From: Sediminibacterium sp. Gen4
GTDB taxonomy: Bacteria > Bacteroidota > Bacteroidia > Chitinophagales > Chitinophagaceae
Length of the DNA: 64,000 nucleotides
Direction of reading: 5' to 3'
NCBI GenBank assembly: GCA_013391385.1
Contig: JACBFI010000010.1
Location: forward strand, 1-64,000
Shown: one piece after another, positions 26,422-35,105 of the stretch
Position numbering within the stretch: position 1 is the stretch's first letter
Layout: every line of letters starts with the position of its first letter
Position numbers and translations under genes: made by a program
Notes under the pieces: generated by a model
What the model was told of the DNA's origin: nothing
The model's input: only the letters and a program-made list of their open reading frames with translations
Databases searched by the model: none

Positions 26422-27264
26422 ATGAAAAAGTTTTTCTTATTGGCTGCAACCATTTGCAGTTTGAATGCCTTTGCACAGATCAACATGCCTCAGCCTAGCA
26501 CTACGCAGAAAATAACGCAGGCTTTTGGTATGGGAAGTATTGAACTTACCTATTCTCGTCCCAATATCAATGGTCGCTCTTTGTTGAAAGAGAACAGTGA
26601 TTTGGCTCCACTGAATAAATTATGGCGTACAGGTGCCAATGCTGCTACCCGCCTGAAATTTACAGACAATGTTACCATTGGTGGAAAACGATTGGATACT
26701 GGTTCTTATGTTCTGTACACGATTCCAGGAAAAGATACCTGGGAAGTTATCCTGAACAAAGGTCTTACCAACTGGGGAACTGACGGATACAAAGAAGCTG
26801 AAGACGTGGTTCGTTTTAAAGTAAAAGCAGATAAAGCAACAGGTAATACAGAAACATTCACTATGCAATTTGCAAATATTGCTTTTGAAAGTTGCGATCT
26901 GAACATCATCTGGGGTGGAACTTCTGTAAGAATTCCTATCAGCACCAATGTAAAAGATCGTTTGCGTGCTCAGGTTGAAAAAGCGTTAAGTGCTGAAAAA
27001 GTAAATCCTAATGCATATTACCCTGCCGCTAATTTCTATTATGAGTGGGATAAGGATATGACCAAAGCATTGAATGCTGCTACCAAAGCCACTGAAGTGA
27101 ACCAGAATGGCTTCTGGATCTTCCTCTTGAAAGCTAAAATTCAGCGCGATATGGGTGATAAAGTAGGTGCGAAAGCAAGTGCTGAAAAATGTATCGAACT
27201 GGCTACTACCGCTAAGAACGATGAATACGTGAAACTGGGATCTGAGTTGATAAAAAAATTATAA
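26422..27264 (+). CDS. DUF2911 exported protein with C-terminal TPR-like repeats
   Basis: 280 residues. The signal peptide is MKKFFLLAATICSLNAFAQ. The DUF2911 domain (about 30-175) shows FGMGSIELTYSRPNINGRSL, LWRTGANAATRLKFTDNV and the WGTSVRIPI-like strand. The C-terminus (about 185-280) is helical and TPR-like (NGFWIFLLKAKIQRDMGDKVGAKASAEKCIELA is its core). DUF2911 proteins are abundant in Bacteroidota and have no assigned function. It is followed by a terminator. Confidence 0.85.
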   Translation: MKKFFLLAATICSLNAFAQINMPQPSTTQKITQAFGMGSIELTYSRPNINGRSLLKENSDLAPLNKLWRTGANAATRLKFTDNVTIGGKRLDTGSYVLYTIPGKDTWEVILNKGLTNWGTDGYKEAEDVVRFKVKADKATGNTETFTMQFANIAFESCDLNIIWGGTSVRIPISTNVKDRLRAQVEKALSAEKVNPNAYYPAANFYYEWDKDMTKALNAATKATEVNQNGFWIFLLKAKIQRDMGDKVGAKASAEKCIELATTAKNDEYVKLGSELIKKL

Positions 27265-27281
27265 TACGATACACACTTCAT

Positions 27282-27318
27282 AAAAAAGAGGCTGCCTTTT
27301 GAGACAGCCTCTTTTTTT
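27282..27318 (+). terminator. Rho-independent terminator
   Basis: AAAAAAGAGGCTG pairs with CAGCCTCTTTTTT, 17 bp after the DUF2911 gene. The stretch to 27453 holds no further gene. Confidence 0.88.
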
Positions 27319-27453
27319 TAATTATATCTAAGTTTTATGGACCGCAGATTTTTGATGATGATTATGATTGACACTGATAACATATCATCATAACCCATCG
27401 TAAAAATCCGCGTTCCGTCAGTACCTTAGATGGTTCATTAAATTTGAATCAAA

Positions 27454-28716
27454 TTATGCTTTCGTTTCCGCCATATCCGGAATAGCTTCGGCTTTATACG
27501 CTCCTGCATCCAATTTGGCTTTTGTTTCACTGAATGCCTTTAGTGTCTCCTCAATATCCTGATCAGTGTGTGCCGCCGTTGGAATCAAGCGGTAAATAAT
27601 ATGACCTTTCGGAATAACAGGATATACCACGATTGAACAGAAAATATGATAGTTCTCTCTCAAATCCATCACCATCGCTGTTGCTTCTTCTACCCCACCT
27701 TTCATATACACGGGCGTTACCGGTGTATCTGTTTTGCCAATATCAAATCCTCTTTCTTTTAATCCATTCTGCAATTTCATCGCGTTGCTCCATAACTTTT
27801 CTTTCAGTTCAGGCATATTACGCAACATTTCCAAACGCTTCAGATTACCAATTACAATCGGCATTGGCAAACTCTTAGCAAAAATCTGAGACCGGATATT
27901 GTATCGGATAAAATCAATGATGATTTTGGGTCCGGCCATAAACGCTCCAATAGATGCCATTGATTTTGCGAAAGTTGAAAAATAAAGATCAATATCATCC
28001 TGACAACCCTGCTCTTCTCCGGCGCCTGCACCTGTTTTACCCAATGTGCCAAAACCATGTGCATCATCTACCAATAAACGGAAATCATATTTTTTCTTTA
28101 ACGCTGCAATCTCTTTCAATTTTCCCTGATCACCTGCCATACCAAAAACACCTTCTGTAATCACGAGAATACCACCGGTCTTTTGTTTTTCAATCAGTGC
28201 AGTAGCACGCTGTAATTGCTTTTCAAAATCTTCCAGATCATTGTGCTTAAATACATAACGATGTCCGGGATGTAAACGTAATCCGTCTATAATACAAGCA
28301 TGACTTTCTGCGTCATATACAATCACATCATGACGACCACAGATAGCATCAATGGCGCTCATGATACCCTGGTATCCAAAGTTCATCAGAATAGCATCTT
28401 CTTTGGATTCAAATGCTGCCAGCTCTCTTTCCAGTTGCTCATGGAAATTACTGTTACCACTCATCATACGAGCACCCATGGGCAATGCCAGACCATACTG
28501 TTGGGAAGCCTCCGCATCTGTCTTACGAATTTCAGGGTGATTGGCAAGTCCGAGGTAATTATTCAAACTCCAAACAATCATTTCTTTTCCTCTGAATATC
28601 ATTCTGCTACCAATCTCACCTTCCAGCTTAGGGAAAGCAAAATATCCATGTGCACGCTCACGGTGCTGACCTATTGGGCCGTAATTCTTAACCAGTTTCT
28701 CAAAGATGTCTGCCAT
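27454..28716 (-). CDS. Alpha-oxoamine synthase (serine palmitoyltransferase-like PLP enzyme)
   Basis: Fold-type I PLP enzyme that condenses an amino acid with an acyl-CoA and releases CO2. In 420 residues: NNYLGLANHPEIRK near 52, MGARMMSGNSNFHEQLE near 78, DAESHACIIDGLRL (cofactor-stacking His) near 140, DDAHGFGTLGKTGAG near 217 and the PLP-Lys region YFSTFAKSMASIGAF near 250. The QHREHGYF-like N-terminus (QHRERAHGYFAFPKLEG) is shared by a common Bacteroidota subgroup. Family members include serine palmitoyltransferase, glycine C-acetyltransferase, cysteate acyltransferase and BioF; sequence reading alone does not separate them. Sphingolipid or sulfonolipid synthesis is plausible given the SMS-like gene at 47.4 kb. 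Confidence 0.82.
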   Translation of the reverse strand: MADIFEKLVKNYGPIGQHRERAHGYFAFPKLEGEIGSRMIFRGKEMIVWSLNNYLGLANHPEIRKTDAEASQQYGLALPMGARMMSGNSNFHEQLERELAAFESKEDAILMNFGYQGIMSAIDAICGRHDVIVYDAESHACIIDGLRLHPGHRYVFKHNDLEDFEKQLQRATALIEKQKTGGILVITEGVFGMAGDQGKLKEIAALKKKYDFRLLVDDAHGFGTLGKTGAGAGEEQGCQDDIDLYFSTFAKSMASIGAFMAGPKIIIDFIRYNIRSQIFAKSLPMPIVIGNLKRLEMLRNMPELKEKLWSNAMKLQNGLKERGFDIGKTDTPVTPVYMKGGVEEATAMVMDLRENYHIFCSIVVYPVIPKGHIIYRLIPTAAHTDQDIEETLKAFSETKAKLDAGAYKAEAIPDMAETKA

Positions 28717-28750
28717 ATTATCAAATTATTACTTTGGTTCAAAATTTGCG

Positions 28751-28758
28751 CAAAACTA
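28751..28758 (-). promoter_or_regulatory. -7 box (TAGTTTTG) for the alpha-oxoamine synthase gene
   Basis: On the minus strand TAGTTTTG matches TAnnTTTG exactly, 34 bp upstream of the ATG at 28716, inside the divergent intergenic region. Confidence 0.45.
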
Positions 28759-28838
28759 ATCTTTTCGGCTTGAAGGGGCAAGCGCATTTATTCACCTTAT
28801 CCTATCTTCACCCCTGCTTTACATCAAAGAAACTCAAA

Positions 28839-30491
28839 ATGAAGAAGAATTTGCTATGGGCCTTCTGCCTGAACCTCCTGATTTTACAAGCTTTTTCTCA
28901 AAAAAGTCAACCACAAACTACCTCAAAAGCCGTTGCCAGACCGAAGTTGGTGGTTGGACTCATGGTAGATCAGATGCGTTGGGACTACCTCTATAGGTAT
29001 CAAAACCGTTATGGTCAGGGAGGATTCAATCGTTTGTTGAATCAAGGTTTTAGTTGTGAGAACACTTTTATTCCCTATACGCCTACCGCTACCGGTTGCG
29101 GCCATGCCAGCGTGTATTCAGGAACTGTTCCAGCCATCAATGGAATTACCGGTAATAATTGGTGGGATACCAAATTGCAGCGCAGCGTGTATTGTGTAGA
29201 AGATAAATCAGTAAAAACAGTGGGCTCAGATAGCAGAGACGGAGAAATGAGTCCAAGAAATATGGTGAGCAATACCGTCACTGATGAATTGAGATTGGCC
29301 ACCAATTTCCGAAGTAAAGTCATTGGTATCTCTATTAAAGACCGAGGTGCTATTCTTCCCGCCGGACATTCAGCGAATGCTGCTTATTGGTATGATGAAT
29401 CAAAAGGAATTTTTATTAGCAGCACTTATTACATGAAAGACTTACCGCAATGGGTAAAAGATTTCAATGCAAGAAAACTTCCGGATACGTATTACAAAGA
29501 AGGATGGAAAACATTATACCCCATTGATACCTACACACAAAGTAGTGCAGATGCGAAAGATTATGAACGTACTGAAATCGGTCCAAAAAATAGTTTCCCC
29601 TATGATATGAGTGGCTTTATTGGTAAAGACTATTATAAACTTCCATTCCTGCCACAAGCAGCCTCCTATACTTTTGAAATGGCGAAAGCCGCTGCCATAC
29701 ATGAACAGTTAGGAAAAAATAAAGAGACGGATTTCCTTGCTGTAAGTATTTCTTCTCCAGATTATGCTGGACACAGTTTTGGTCCTAACTCAATTGAAAT
29801 CGAGGATACTTATCTGCGTCTGGATAAAGACGTTGAACAGTTTCTGAATTTTTTAGATGCTCAGGTAGGCAAAGGAAACTATTTATTATTTCTGACTGCA
29901 GATCATGGAGCAGCACATGTTCCTGACTTCTTAAAAGAAAATAATTTGCCCGGAGGTTCCATCCCATTAGGTAGCTTGGTAAGAAAAGTAAATGGTTTGG
30001 CAGAAAATAAATTCAAAATAAAAAATGCAATCATCAATTCTACTTATTACAATCTAGCTCTCAATCATAAGCAGATTGATTCATTAGGAATTGATCATGA
30101 AGAACTCAAATCATTTCTTATTCATGAACTTGAAAAAGAGGAAGGCATTTATCGGGTGATAGATAAAGAAGAATTAGGAGAATCAAATTTACAACAAACT
30201 ATTCGTGAAAGATTGATCAATGGATACTATCCCTATCGAAGTGCTGATTTACAAGTGATTCCTAAACCCAATTGGTTCAAAGATAACCCCAAAGGAACCG
30301 ATCATAGTGTGTGGAATCCGTATGATGCTCATATTCCATTACTCTGGTATGGATGGAACATTAAACCCGGCAAAAGTTATCAGGAAAGATACATGACAGA
30401 TATTGCCGTAACACTCGCGGCAATGCTCAATATTCAAATGCCCAATGGTGCAGTTGGTAAAGTGATTGAGGAAATCATGAATAAAAAATAA
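28839..30491 (+). CDS. pafA: Alkaline phosphatase of the PafA type, exported
   Basis: Periplasmic phosphomonoesterase of the alkaline phosphatase superfamily. About 550 residues from the Met at 28839, whose signal peptide is MKKNLLWAFCLNLLILQAFSQ. Metal and catalytic features: VVGLMVDQMRWDYLYRY (Asp ligand), the nucleophile Thr in PTATGCGHASVYSGT, the Asp/His pair in SSPDYAGHSFGPNS and LTADHGAAHVPDFL. The long NGITGNNWWD insert fits PafA enzymes, which in this phylum release phosphate without strong dependence on starvation. An ORF extension upstream of 28839 is rejected because it would bury the signal peptide. Confidence 0.88.
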   Translation: MKKNLLWAFCLNLLILQAFSQKSQPQTTSKAVARPKLVVGLMVDQMRWDYLYRYQNRYGQGGFNRLLNQGFSCENTFIPYTPTATGCGHASVYSGTVPAINGITGNNWWDTKLQRSVYCVEDKSVKTVGSDSRDGEMSPRNMVSNTVTDELRLATNFRSKVIGISIKDRGAILPAGHSANAAYWYDESKGIFISSTYYMKDLPQWVKDFNARKLPDTYYKEGWKTLYPIDTYTQSSADAKDYERTEIGPKNSFPYDMSGFIGKDYYKLPFLPQAASYTFEMAKAAAIHEQLGKNKETDFLAVSISSPDYAGHSFGPNSIEIEDTYLRLDKDVEQFLNFLDAQVGKGNYLLFLTADHGAAHVPDFLKENNLPGGSIPLGSLVRKVNGLAENKFKIKNAIINSTYYNLALNHKQIDSLGIDHEELKSFLIHELEKEEGIYRVIDKEELGESNLQQTIRERLINGYYPYRSADLQVIPKPNWFKDNPKGTDHSVWNPYDAHIPLLWYGWNIKPGKSYQERYMTDIAVTLAAMLNIQMPNGAVGKVIEEIMNKK

Positions 30492-30529
30492 CGATTCCAA
30501 GAATAAGGTTTCAAGAGACAAGAAATATA

Positions 30530-30571
30530 AGAAAGAGGCTGTATCAAAATCCGAAACAGCCTCTTTCTTTT
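30530..30571 (+). terminator. Rho-independent terminator after the phosphatase gene
   Basis: AGAAAGAGGCTGT pairs with ACAGCCTCTTTCT around a loop of about 14 bases, then Ts. Confidence 0.8.
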
Positions 30572-30572
30572 A

Positions 30573-30614
30573 CTATGGACTATAGACCATAAGCCATGAA
30601 CTATAAGCCATCAC
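30573..30614. repeat. Heptad repeat (six units)
   Basis: CTATGGA, CTATAGA, CCATAAG, CCATGAA, CTATAAG, CCATCAC: six consecutive degenerate 7-bp units directly after the terminator, between convergent genes. Confidence 0.8.
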
Positions 30615-30642
30615 AGACAGATTATTTTTCTAAATAATAGTA

Positions 30643-31881
30643 TCAGATAGAAACAGGAAGTGTAATACTGAAGCTGGTGCCTTTTCCTGTATCGCTTTTC
30701 ACATCTATAGAGGCATGCATTGCTTCTGCAAATTCTTTAGCAAGCAATAAGCCTAAACCACTACCCTTTTCTTTATGGGTGCCTTCCCGACTATGTCGTT
30801 TAACAGGATTGAATAATTGTTGTTGAATTTCTATGGGTATCCCACATCCGGTATCGGACACTATAATGGATATGAGATTTTTGTTTTCATTGGGCTGAAT
30901 ATGTATTGTAATGGTTCCTTCGCTGGTAAATTTATTCGCATTGCTAATAATATTGCGTAAAATAAATCGCAATGTATTTTCATCTGCCATTACTTCCGCC
31001 TCTATTGGCACCAGATTTTGGAACTGATTTTTTTTCAGTTGTACCATAGGAGAAAGATTCTTTATTATTCTCTCCACTACGGAAGAGATGTTCACTGATG
31101 AAATAGATAGTTTACCTTTCTTTAATAACATACTTCCCCAATCCACAAGGTTGGTGAGCATGTCTAAAGTGCCATCCAGTTGCTTATCCAGCATGTCAAA
31201 TAATTGAACTGTTTCAGTCTCACTTAAACTTTTAGCTTTTGTTAGTTCAATCATTGTTTTTAAAGATGTCACTGGCCCACGCACATCATGTGCTATGATG
31301 GATATAATTTTACTTTGAACTGATTTAGATTCTTCTAATTGCTGTTTTTGCTCTTCAATCAGTTTATTTCGTGCTTCTGCCTCTTTGTTACGAAGTCTCA
31401 ACTCAAACAATTTGACTACCTGATTACCGAGTGTTTTTAAAGTCAATTCCTGCTCAGCTGTTAAAATGCGAGGTACCCTATCAATGACACATAAGGTTCC
31501 CAGCTTATATCCTGATGGACTCACCAAAGGATATCCTGCATAAAAACGAATATTTGGATCTCCCAATACCAATGGATTGTCAAAAAAACGGTGATCTTCC
31601 AAAGCATCATTCACAATCATGATTGCCTCATCTTGTAAAATGGCATGACCACAAAATGAAGTATCGCGGGGTGCTTCTCTATTTTCCAAACCAACCTTAG
31701 CCTTGAAAAATTGATTATTAAAGTCTAACAAGGTAATAGTAGACATGGGTGTTTTACAAATAGCAGAAGCTAACTGTACAATCTGATCAAAATCTTCTTC
31801 ATATTGTGTATACAAGACTTCGTAGCGTATCAGTTCCTGTAACCTTTCCTGCTCATTTACAGGGATAGGGGCTGCAATCAT
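30643..31881 (-). CDS. GAF-domain sensor histidine kinase
   Basis: 412 residues, no membrane segment, so a soluble sensor. A GAF domain occupies about 20-170 (CKTPMSTITLLDFNNQFFKA, FCGHAILQDEAIMIVNDA, FYAGYPLVSPSGYKLGTLCVID). A short coiled coil follows (about 175-195). The HisKA domain has the phospho-His in SIIAHDVRGPVTSLK near 204. The ATPase domain shows NIISNANKF (N box), VSDTGCGIP (G1) and KGSGLGLLLAKEF (G2). No response regulator is adjacent. It is the last gene of the coaE/cupin/monooxygenase run. Two ATTAGGG heptads sit just before its start (31884-31897). Confidence 0.88.
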   Translation of the reverse strand: MIAAPIPVNEQERLQELIRYEVLYTQYEEDFDQIVQLASAICKTPMSTITLLDFNNQFFKAKVGLENREAPRDTSFCGHAILQDEAIMIVNDALEDHRFFDNPLVLGDPNIRFYAGYPLVSPSGYKLGTLCVIDRVPRILTAEQELTLKTLGNQVVKLFELRLRNKEAEARNKLIEEQKQQLEESKSVQSKIISIIAHDVRGPVTSLKTMIELTKAKSLSETETVQLFDMLDKQLDGTLDMLTNLVDWGSMLLKKGKLSISSVNISSVVERIIKNLSPMVQLKKNQFQNLVPIEAEVMADENTLRFILRNIISNANKFTSEGTITIHIQPNENKNLISIIVSDTGCGIPIEIQQQLFNPVKRHSREGTHKEKGSGLGLLLAKEFAEAMHASIDVKSDTGKGTSFSITLPVSI

Positions 31882-31908
31882 AGATTAGGGATTAGGGGGT
31901 AGAAAGAC

Positions 31909-32232
31909 TTATGGATTTTGCTCATAGCCATAATCTCTCTCTACCTTGCAAATTCGTGTTTTATAGTACTTATACCAAATATCTCTTCCCTTTTCTTGTG
32001 CAATGATATGTTCAGCATTGGCTTTCCAATTTTGGATATCATCCAGACTTTCCCAATATGAGACGGTGATGCCTAATCCATTTCGTACAGACTCATAACC
32101 TAAACAACCTTTTTGTGACAATGCCAGCTCAGCCATTCGCTGCGCCATTTCCTCATATCCTTCCGTGTTGGAAGTAAGTTCATTGGTGAAGATCACAGCA
32201 TAATAAGGAGGTGTTGGAGTAACTGCTATCAT
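31909..32232 (-). CDS. Antibiotic biosynthesis monooxygenase (ABM) family protein
   Basis: 107 residues with the ferredoxin-like ABM fold: YAVIFTNELTSNTEGYEEMAQRM at the N-terminus, then GCLGYESVRNGLGITVSYWESLDDIQNWKANAEH. The family includes quinol monooxygenases and haem-degrading enzymes, many of unknown function. The C-terminal segment RDIWYKYYKTRICKVERDYG is typical of a wide subgroup. The start codon overlaps the cupin stop by 4 bp. Confidence 0.85.
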   Translation of the reverse strand: MIAVTPTPPYYAVIFTNELTSNTEGYEEMAQRMAELALSQKGCLGYESVRNGLGITVSYWESLDDIQNWKANAEHIIAQEKGRDIWYKYYKTRICKVERDYGYEQNP

Positions 32233-32588
32233 AAGTATTTCAAAGTATCTTTAGTAAACTCATTTACCACATTGCCTGTATTCAAAGTAGACGCAGGCTC
32301 AAACAACATCACCCATACTTCTTCGTCGGCATTGGGCCTGTGTTCAACTCCTTTGGGAACAATCAGAAAGTCTCCTTGATTCAATTCAACATGGCGGTCA
32401 CGAAATTCCATTACAAAACCTCCTTTGACCACATAAAACAACTCATCCTCATGCTCATGGTGATGCCAGGTAAAAGGTCCTTTGAATTTTACAAGCTTTA
32501 CTTCTTGTCCATTCAAAGCTCCCACCACTGCCGGATTCCAGTAACCATCCACTTGCGCAAACTTTTCAATGACATTCACTTTATTCAT
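32229..32588 (-). CDS. Cupin-domain protein
   Basis: 119-residue single-domain cupin. Motif 1 is HHHEHEDELFYVVKGGFVMEF with three His and one Glu as metal ligands, and motif 2 is GDFLIVPKGVEHRPNAD with the last His. The motifs are complete, so a bound metal is likely. Function unknown. The start overlaps the coaE end by 8 bp and the stop overlaps the ABM start by 4 bp, an arrangement that implies coupled translation. Confidence 0.88.
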   Translation of the reverse strand: MNKVNVIEKFAQVDGYWNPAVVGALNGQEVKLVKFKGPFTWHHHEHEDELFYVVKGGFVMEFRDRHVELNQGDFLIVPKGVEHRPNADEEVWVMLFEPASTLNTGNVVNEFTKDTLKYL

Positions 32589-33183
32589 GAGACTGCTGTT
32601 TGGATTCTTCTAAAAAATGATGATGTAATTGTAATATTTGTGGAATCAACAAATGTTGATCATCATTGATGATCACATAATCACATAAACGCATTTTTAC
32701 CTCTTCTTGAATCTGTCTTTTCATTCTGTTCAGCACTTCTTCTCTGCTAATACCATCACGTTGCATCACGCGATTAATCCTCATATGCTGTGGAGCATAT
32801 ACACCAATAATATAATCCATTCCTTCAGCAGAACCTGACTCAAAAAATAAAGCAGCTTCTTTGATAGTGTACGGACTCTTTTGTCGGGAAGCCCATTCCT
32901 CTCCTGCCTTAATGGTTGCAGGATGAATGATGGCATTCAATTTCTCCAGTTGTGTAGGATCCTTGAATACAATATCAGCAATCCATTTTCGGTTTAGTTG
33001 TCCATTTTGATAAGACGCTTCCCCAAATAATTCAATCACTGCATTTTTCAATGCGGCATCTGTTTGCATGATATTTTTGGCATAACTGTCTGCATCAAAG
33101 ACCGGAATACCCAGAACTTTAAAAATACTTGACACAGTAGATTTACCACTGCCAATGCCACCTGTAACGCCAATCTTTAGCAT
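32581..33183 (-). CDS. coaE: Dephospho-CoA kinase
   Basis: Last step of coenzyme A synthesis: phosphorylation of the 3'-hydroxyl of dephospho-CoA. The 200-residue product has the P-loop GVTGGIGSGKSTVS at 6-19, VFDADSYAKNIM near 30, IHPATIKAG near 83 and QRDGISREEVLNRMKRQ near 140, all family-typical. The hairpin between yajC and this gene ends at its start codon, so either it reads through or coaE has its own promoter. Confidence 0.95.
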   Translation of the reverse strand: MLKIGVTGGIGSGKSTVSSIFKVLGIPVFDADSYAKNIMQTDAALKNAVIELFGEASYQNGQLNRKWIADIVFKDPTQLEKLNAIIHPATIKAGEEWASRQKSPYTIKEAALFFESGSAEGMDYIIGVYAPQHMRINRVMQRDGISREEVLNRMKRQIQEEVKMRLCDYVIINDDQHLLIPQILQLHHHFLEESKQQSHE

Positions 33184-33189
33184 AAAAAA

Positions 33190-33219
33190 TAAGGTCCGGA
33201 ACGATGGTTCCAGACCTTG
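33190..33219 (-). terminator. Terminator downstream of yajC
   Basis: AAGGTCCGGAAC pairs with GTTCCAGACCTT (one mismatch). On the minus strand it is followed by a T-run that reaches the coaE start codon. Confidence 0.75.
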
Positions 33220-33243
33220 AATTTAGTTGAATTTCAGTTGAAA

Positions 33244-33579
33244 TTATTTTTTATCGGTGGCTTTATTCAAAGCGGCACTCCATTCCATACTAACCGAAGA
33301 TTTTTCGATCTTTAAATAGCTGCCCGGACTTACTTCCAGTTGAATGGTTCCGTCTTCATTGATCTTATTGATCACACCGTGAATACCGGCGATAGTAACA
33401 ATTTTATCGCCTTTCTGCATATTATCAACGAACTTCTTTTGCTCTTTTGCTTTTTTAGCTTGTGGACGAATCATGAATAACCAAAATACAAGGATGATGG
33501 CTCCCATCATGACCAATTGAACCATACCTCCGCCCTGCTGTCCATTAGCGGCAAGTAATACTGAATTGAGATAAAACAT
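33244..33579 (-). CDS. yajC: Preprotein translocase accessory subunit YajC
   Basis: 111-residue single-span membrane protein that associates with SecDF. The N-terminal helix is VQLVMMGAIILVFWLFMI, followed directly by RPQAKKAKEQKKFVDNMQKGDKIVTIAGIHGVI, the family hallmark. The tail is a small beta domain. It follows the DUF1573 gene by 27 bp in the nusB unit. Confidence 0.93.
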   Translation of the reverse strand: MFYLNSVLLAANGQQGGGMVQLVMMGAIILVFWLFMIRPQAKKAKEQKKFVDNMQKGDKIVTIAGIHGVINKINEDGTIQLEVSPGSYLKIEKSSVSMEWSAALNKATDKK

Positions 33580-33606
33580 TGCGATTTATTTAAGTGATAA
33601 AAGATA

Positions 33607-34050
33607 TTAGTTGACTTTAACTTCCTTTACATTTCCTGTAAAGATAAGGTTGTGTTCGTTTCCATTAGAGGTATTCGTATGTACCACCACATTTTTATGA
33701 ACATTACCTGCTGTAGAACGGTTGGTATCAAATTCAGCTGTTACCTCTCCGGTAGCTCCCGGGGCCACTGCTTCCTTAGTATAACTTGGCACCGTACAAC
33801 CACAACCAGCCCTTACATTGGTAATAAACAAAGGTTTCTGACCGGTGTTCTTGAATTTAAATTGTAATCTAATTTTTTCACCTTGTGTGATGGTGCCAAA
33901 ATTAACAACAGAATCCAACCATTGTATTGTTGTAAAGTTGGCCGTATCCGCCAGATGAGAATCAGCAGATGGAGTAGTTTTATCGGGTCCAGCACAAGAT
34001 AAAAGCAAAATACCGGCAACAAAAAAGAACAGAAATGAAACTCTTTTCAT
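33607..34050 (-). CDS. DUF1573 lipoprotein
   Basis: 147 residues from the Met at 34050 (MKRVSFLFFFVAGILLLSCAG). The lipobox is LLLSC with Cys near residue 19. The mature domain is an immunoglobulin-like DUF1573 unit: DSVVNFGTITQGEKIRLQFKFKNTG, then VRAGCGCTVPSYTKEAVAPGATGEVTAEFD. The paired Cys in GCGCT is typical. Function is unknown. It lies 7 bp after nusB and 27 bp before yajC, a neighbourhood seen often in this phylum. Confidence 0.9.
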   Translation of the reverse strand: MKRVSFLFFFVAGILLLSCAGPDKTTPSADSHLADTANFTTIQWLDSVVNFGTITQGEKIRLQFKFKNTGQKPLFITNVRAGCGCTVPSYTKEAVAPGATGEVTAEFDTNRSTAGNVHKNVVVHTNTSNGNEHNLIFTGNVKEVKVN

Positions 34051-34057
34051 AGCGATC

Positions 34058-34981
34058 CTATTTCTTGTAACTAATTTTTTGAATTTTACCGCCATCAGTT
34101 AACTCTTTATGAATATTATCCAGGATACCATTCACAAATTGTCCGCTTTGTTGTGTGCTGTACTCTTTAGCCAAATCAATGTATTCGTTGATGGTGACTT
34201 TAGTAGGAATGGTTTCGAAATACAACAACTCACAAACACCCATTCTCATCAAAATCATATCCAGTTGTGCAATCCTTTCTGCATCCCAGTTTTTCAATTT
34301 GGGTTTAATGAGATCGGTAGCAATCTCTTTTTTCTCAATACTGGTAAGTAACAATGATTTAGCAAACTGCCATTTTTCCTGACTTACCATCTCTTGCATG
34401 TTATAGCTGGATGGTTTTTGGAAATAATTTAGTACCAATTGTTCCATCATCTCGGCATCATCATCCCAATTATTAAAATGTTCTTCTACATGACTGATAA
34501 AAGATTCATTGGGAAGCATCAGATGCGTAAATATAATCTTGATGATCTCTTTCTCTTTTGCCTTTTCTCTACCTGGAACACTAATGTATTCCTGGTACTG
34601 CGTTAATGCCGTTAATTCGGTATATGTTTTGCGGACTAGATCTTGATCTAACAGTTTAGAGGGTGTGTGAATTTCAAGTGCTTTTTGAAAAGTAGCACTC
34701 TCGAGCATCGCCCATAATAACTCATTACCCGCAATCTTGGTATTGATATTTAGATCTGCTGAACTGGGCAGATTTTTAGATGCTCCTTTTACGGCATGCG
34801 TTTCCGCATAACAAGCTACTTCTGTAATAAAATAAAGCAGGTAAACAAACAGGGCTGTTGTTTGATCGAATTGCTTTTTGAGTTCGATCTCAGGTTTTTG
34901 TCTTGTTACACTCGTCTCTGCTGCTTCCATCATGTAAAGCAGTTGCATCACTTTCACACGAATATTTCTTCTACTAATCAT
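34058..34981 (-). CDS. nusB: Transcription antitermination factor NusB (long Bacteroidota form)
   Basis: RNA-binding component of the rRNA antitermination complex. It has 307 residues instead of about 140: a start MISRRNIRVKVMQLLYMMEA that resembles the NusB N-terminus, a helical middle region, and the canonical NusB C-terminal half (DLIKPKLKNWDAERIAQLDMILMRMGVCELLYFETIPTKVTINEYIDLAKEYSTQQSGQFVNGILDN in pieces from about 222 onward). The long form is usual for Bacteroidota. It probably heads the unit nusB-DUF1573-yajC. Confidence 0.9.
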   Translation of the reverse strand: MISRRNIRVKVMQLLYMMEAAETSVTRQKPEIELKKQFDQTTALFVYLLYFITEVACYAETHAVKGASKNLPSSADLNINTKIAGNELLWAMLESATFQKALEIHTPSKLLDQDLVRKTYTELTALTQYQEYISVPGREKAKEKEIIKIIFTHLMLPNESFISHVEEHFNNWDDDAEMMEQLVLNYFQKPSSYNMQEMVSQEKWQFAKSLLLTSIEKKEIATDLIKPKLKNWDAERIAQLDMILMRMGVCELLYFETIPTKVTINEYIDLAKEYSTQQSGQFVNGILDNIHKELTDGGKIQKISYKK

Positions 34982-35042
34982 CTGGTAAGAACTTGTTGGG
35001 AAGCGGCAAAGATATTAATTAATAAGACCCGTTCAAAATGAA

Positions 35043-35066
35043 AAACCCATCCGGGAACGGACGGGT
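35043..35066 (-). terminator. Terminator of the globin gene
   Basis: ACCCATCCG pairs with CGGACGGGT around GGAA (one mismatch). On the minus strand it is followed by T residues. Confidence 0.7.
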
Positions 35067-35105
35067 CTAACCTTGATACAACCTATGATGAATAACCCTT
35101 TCGGA

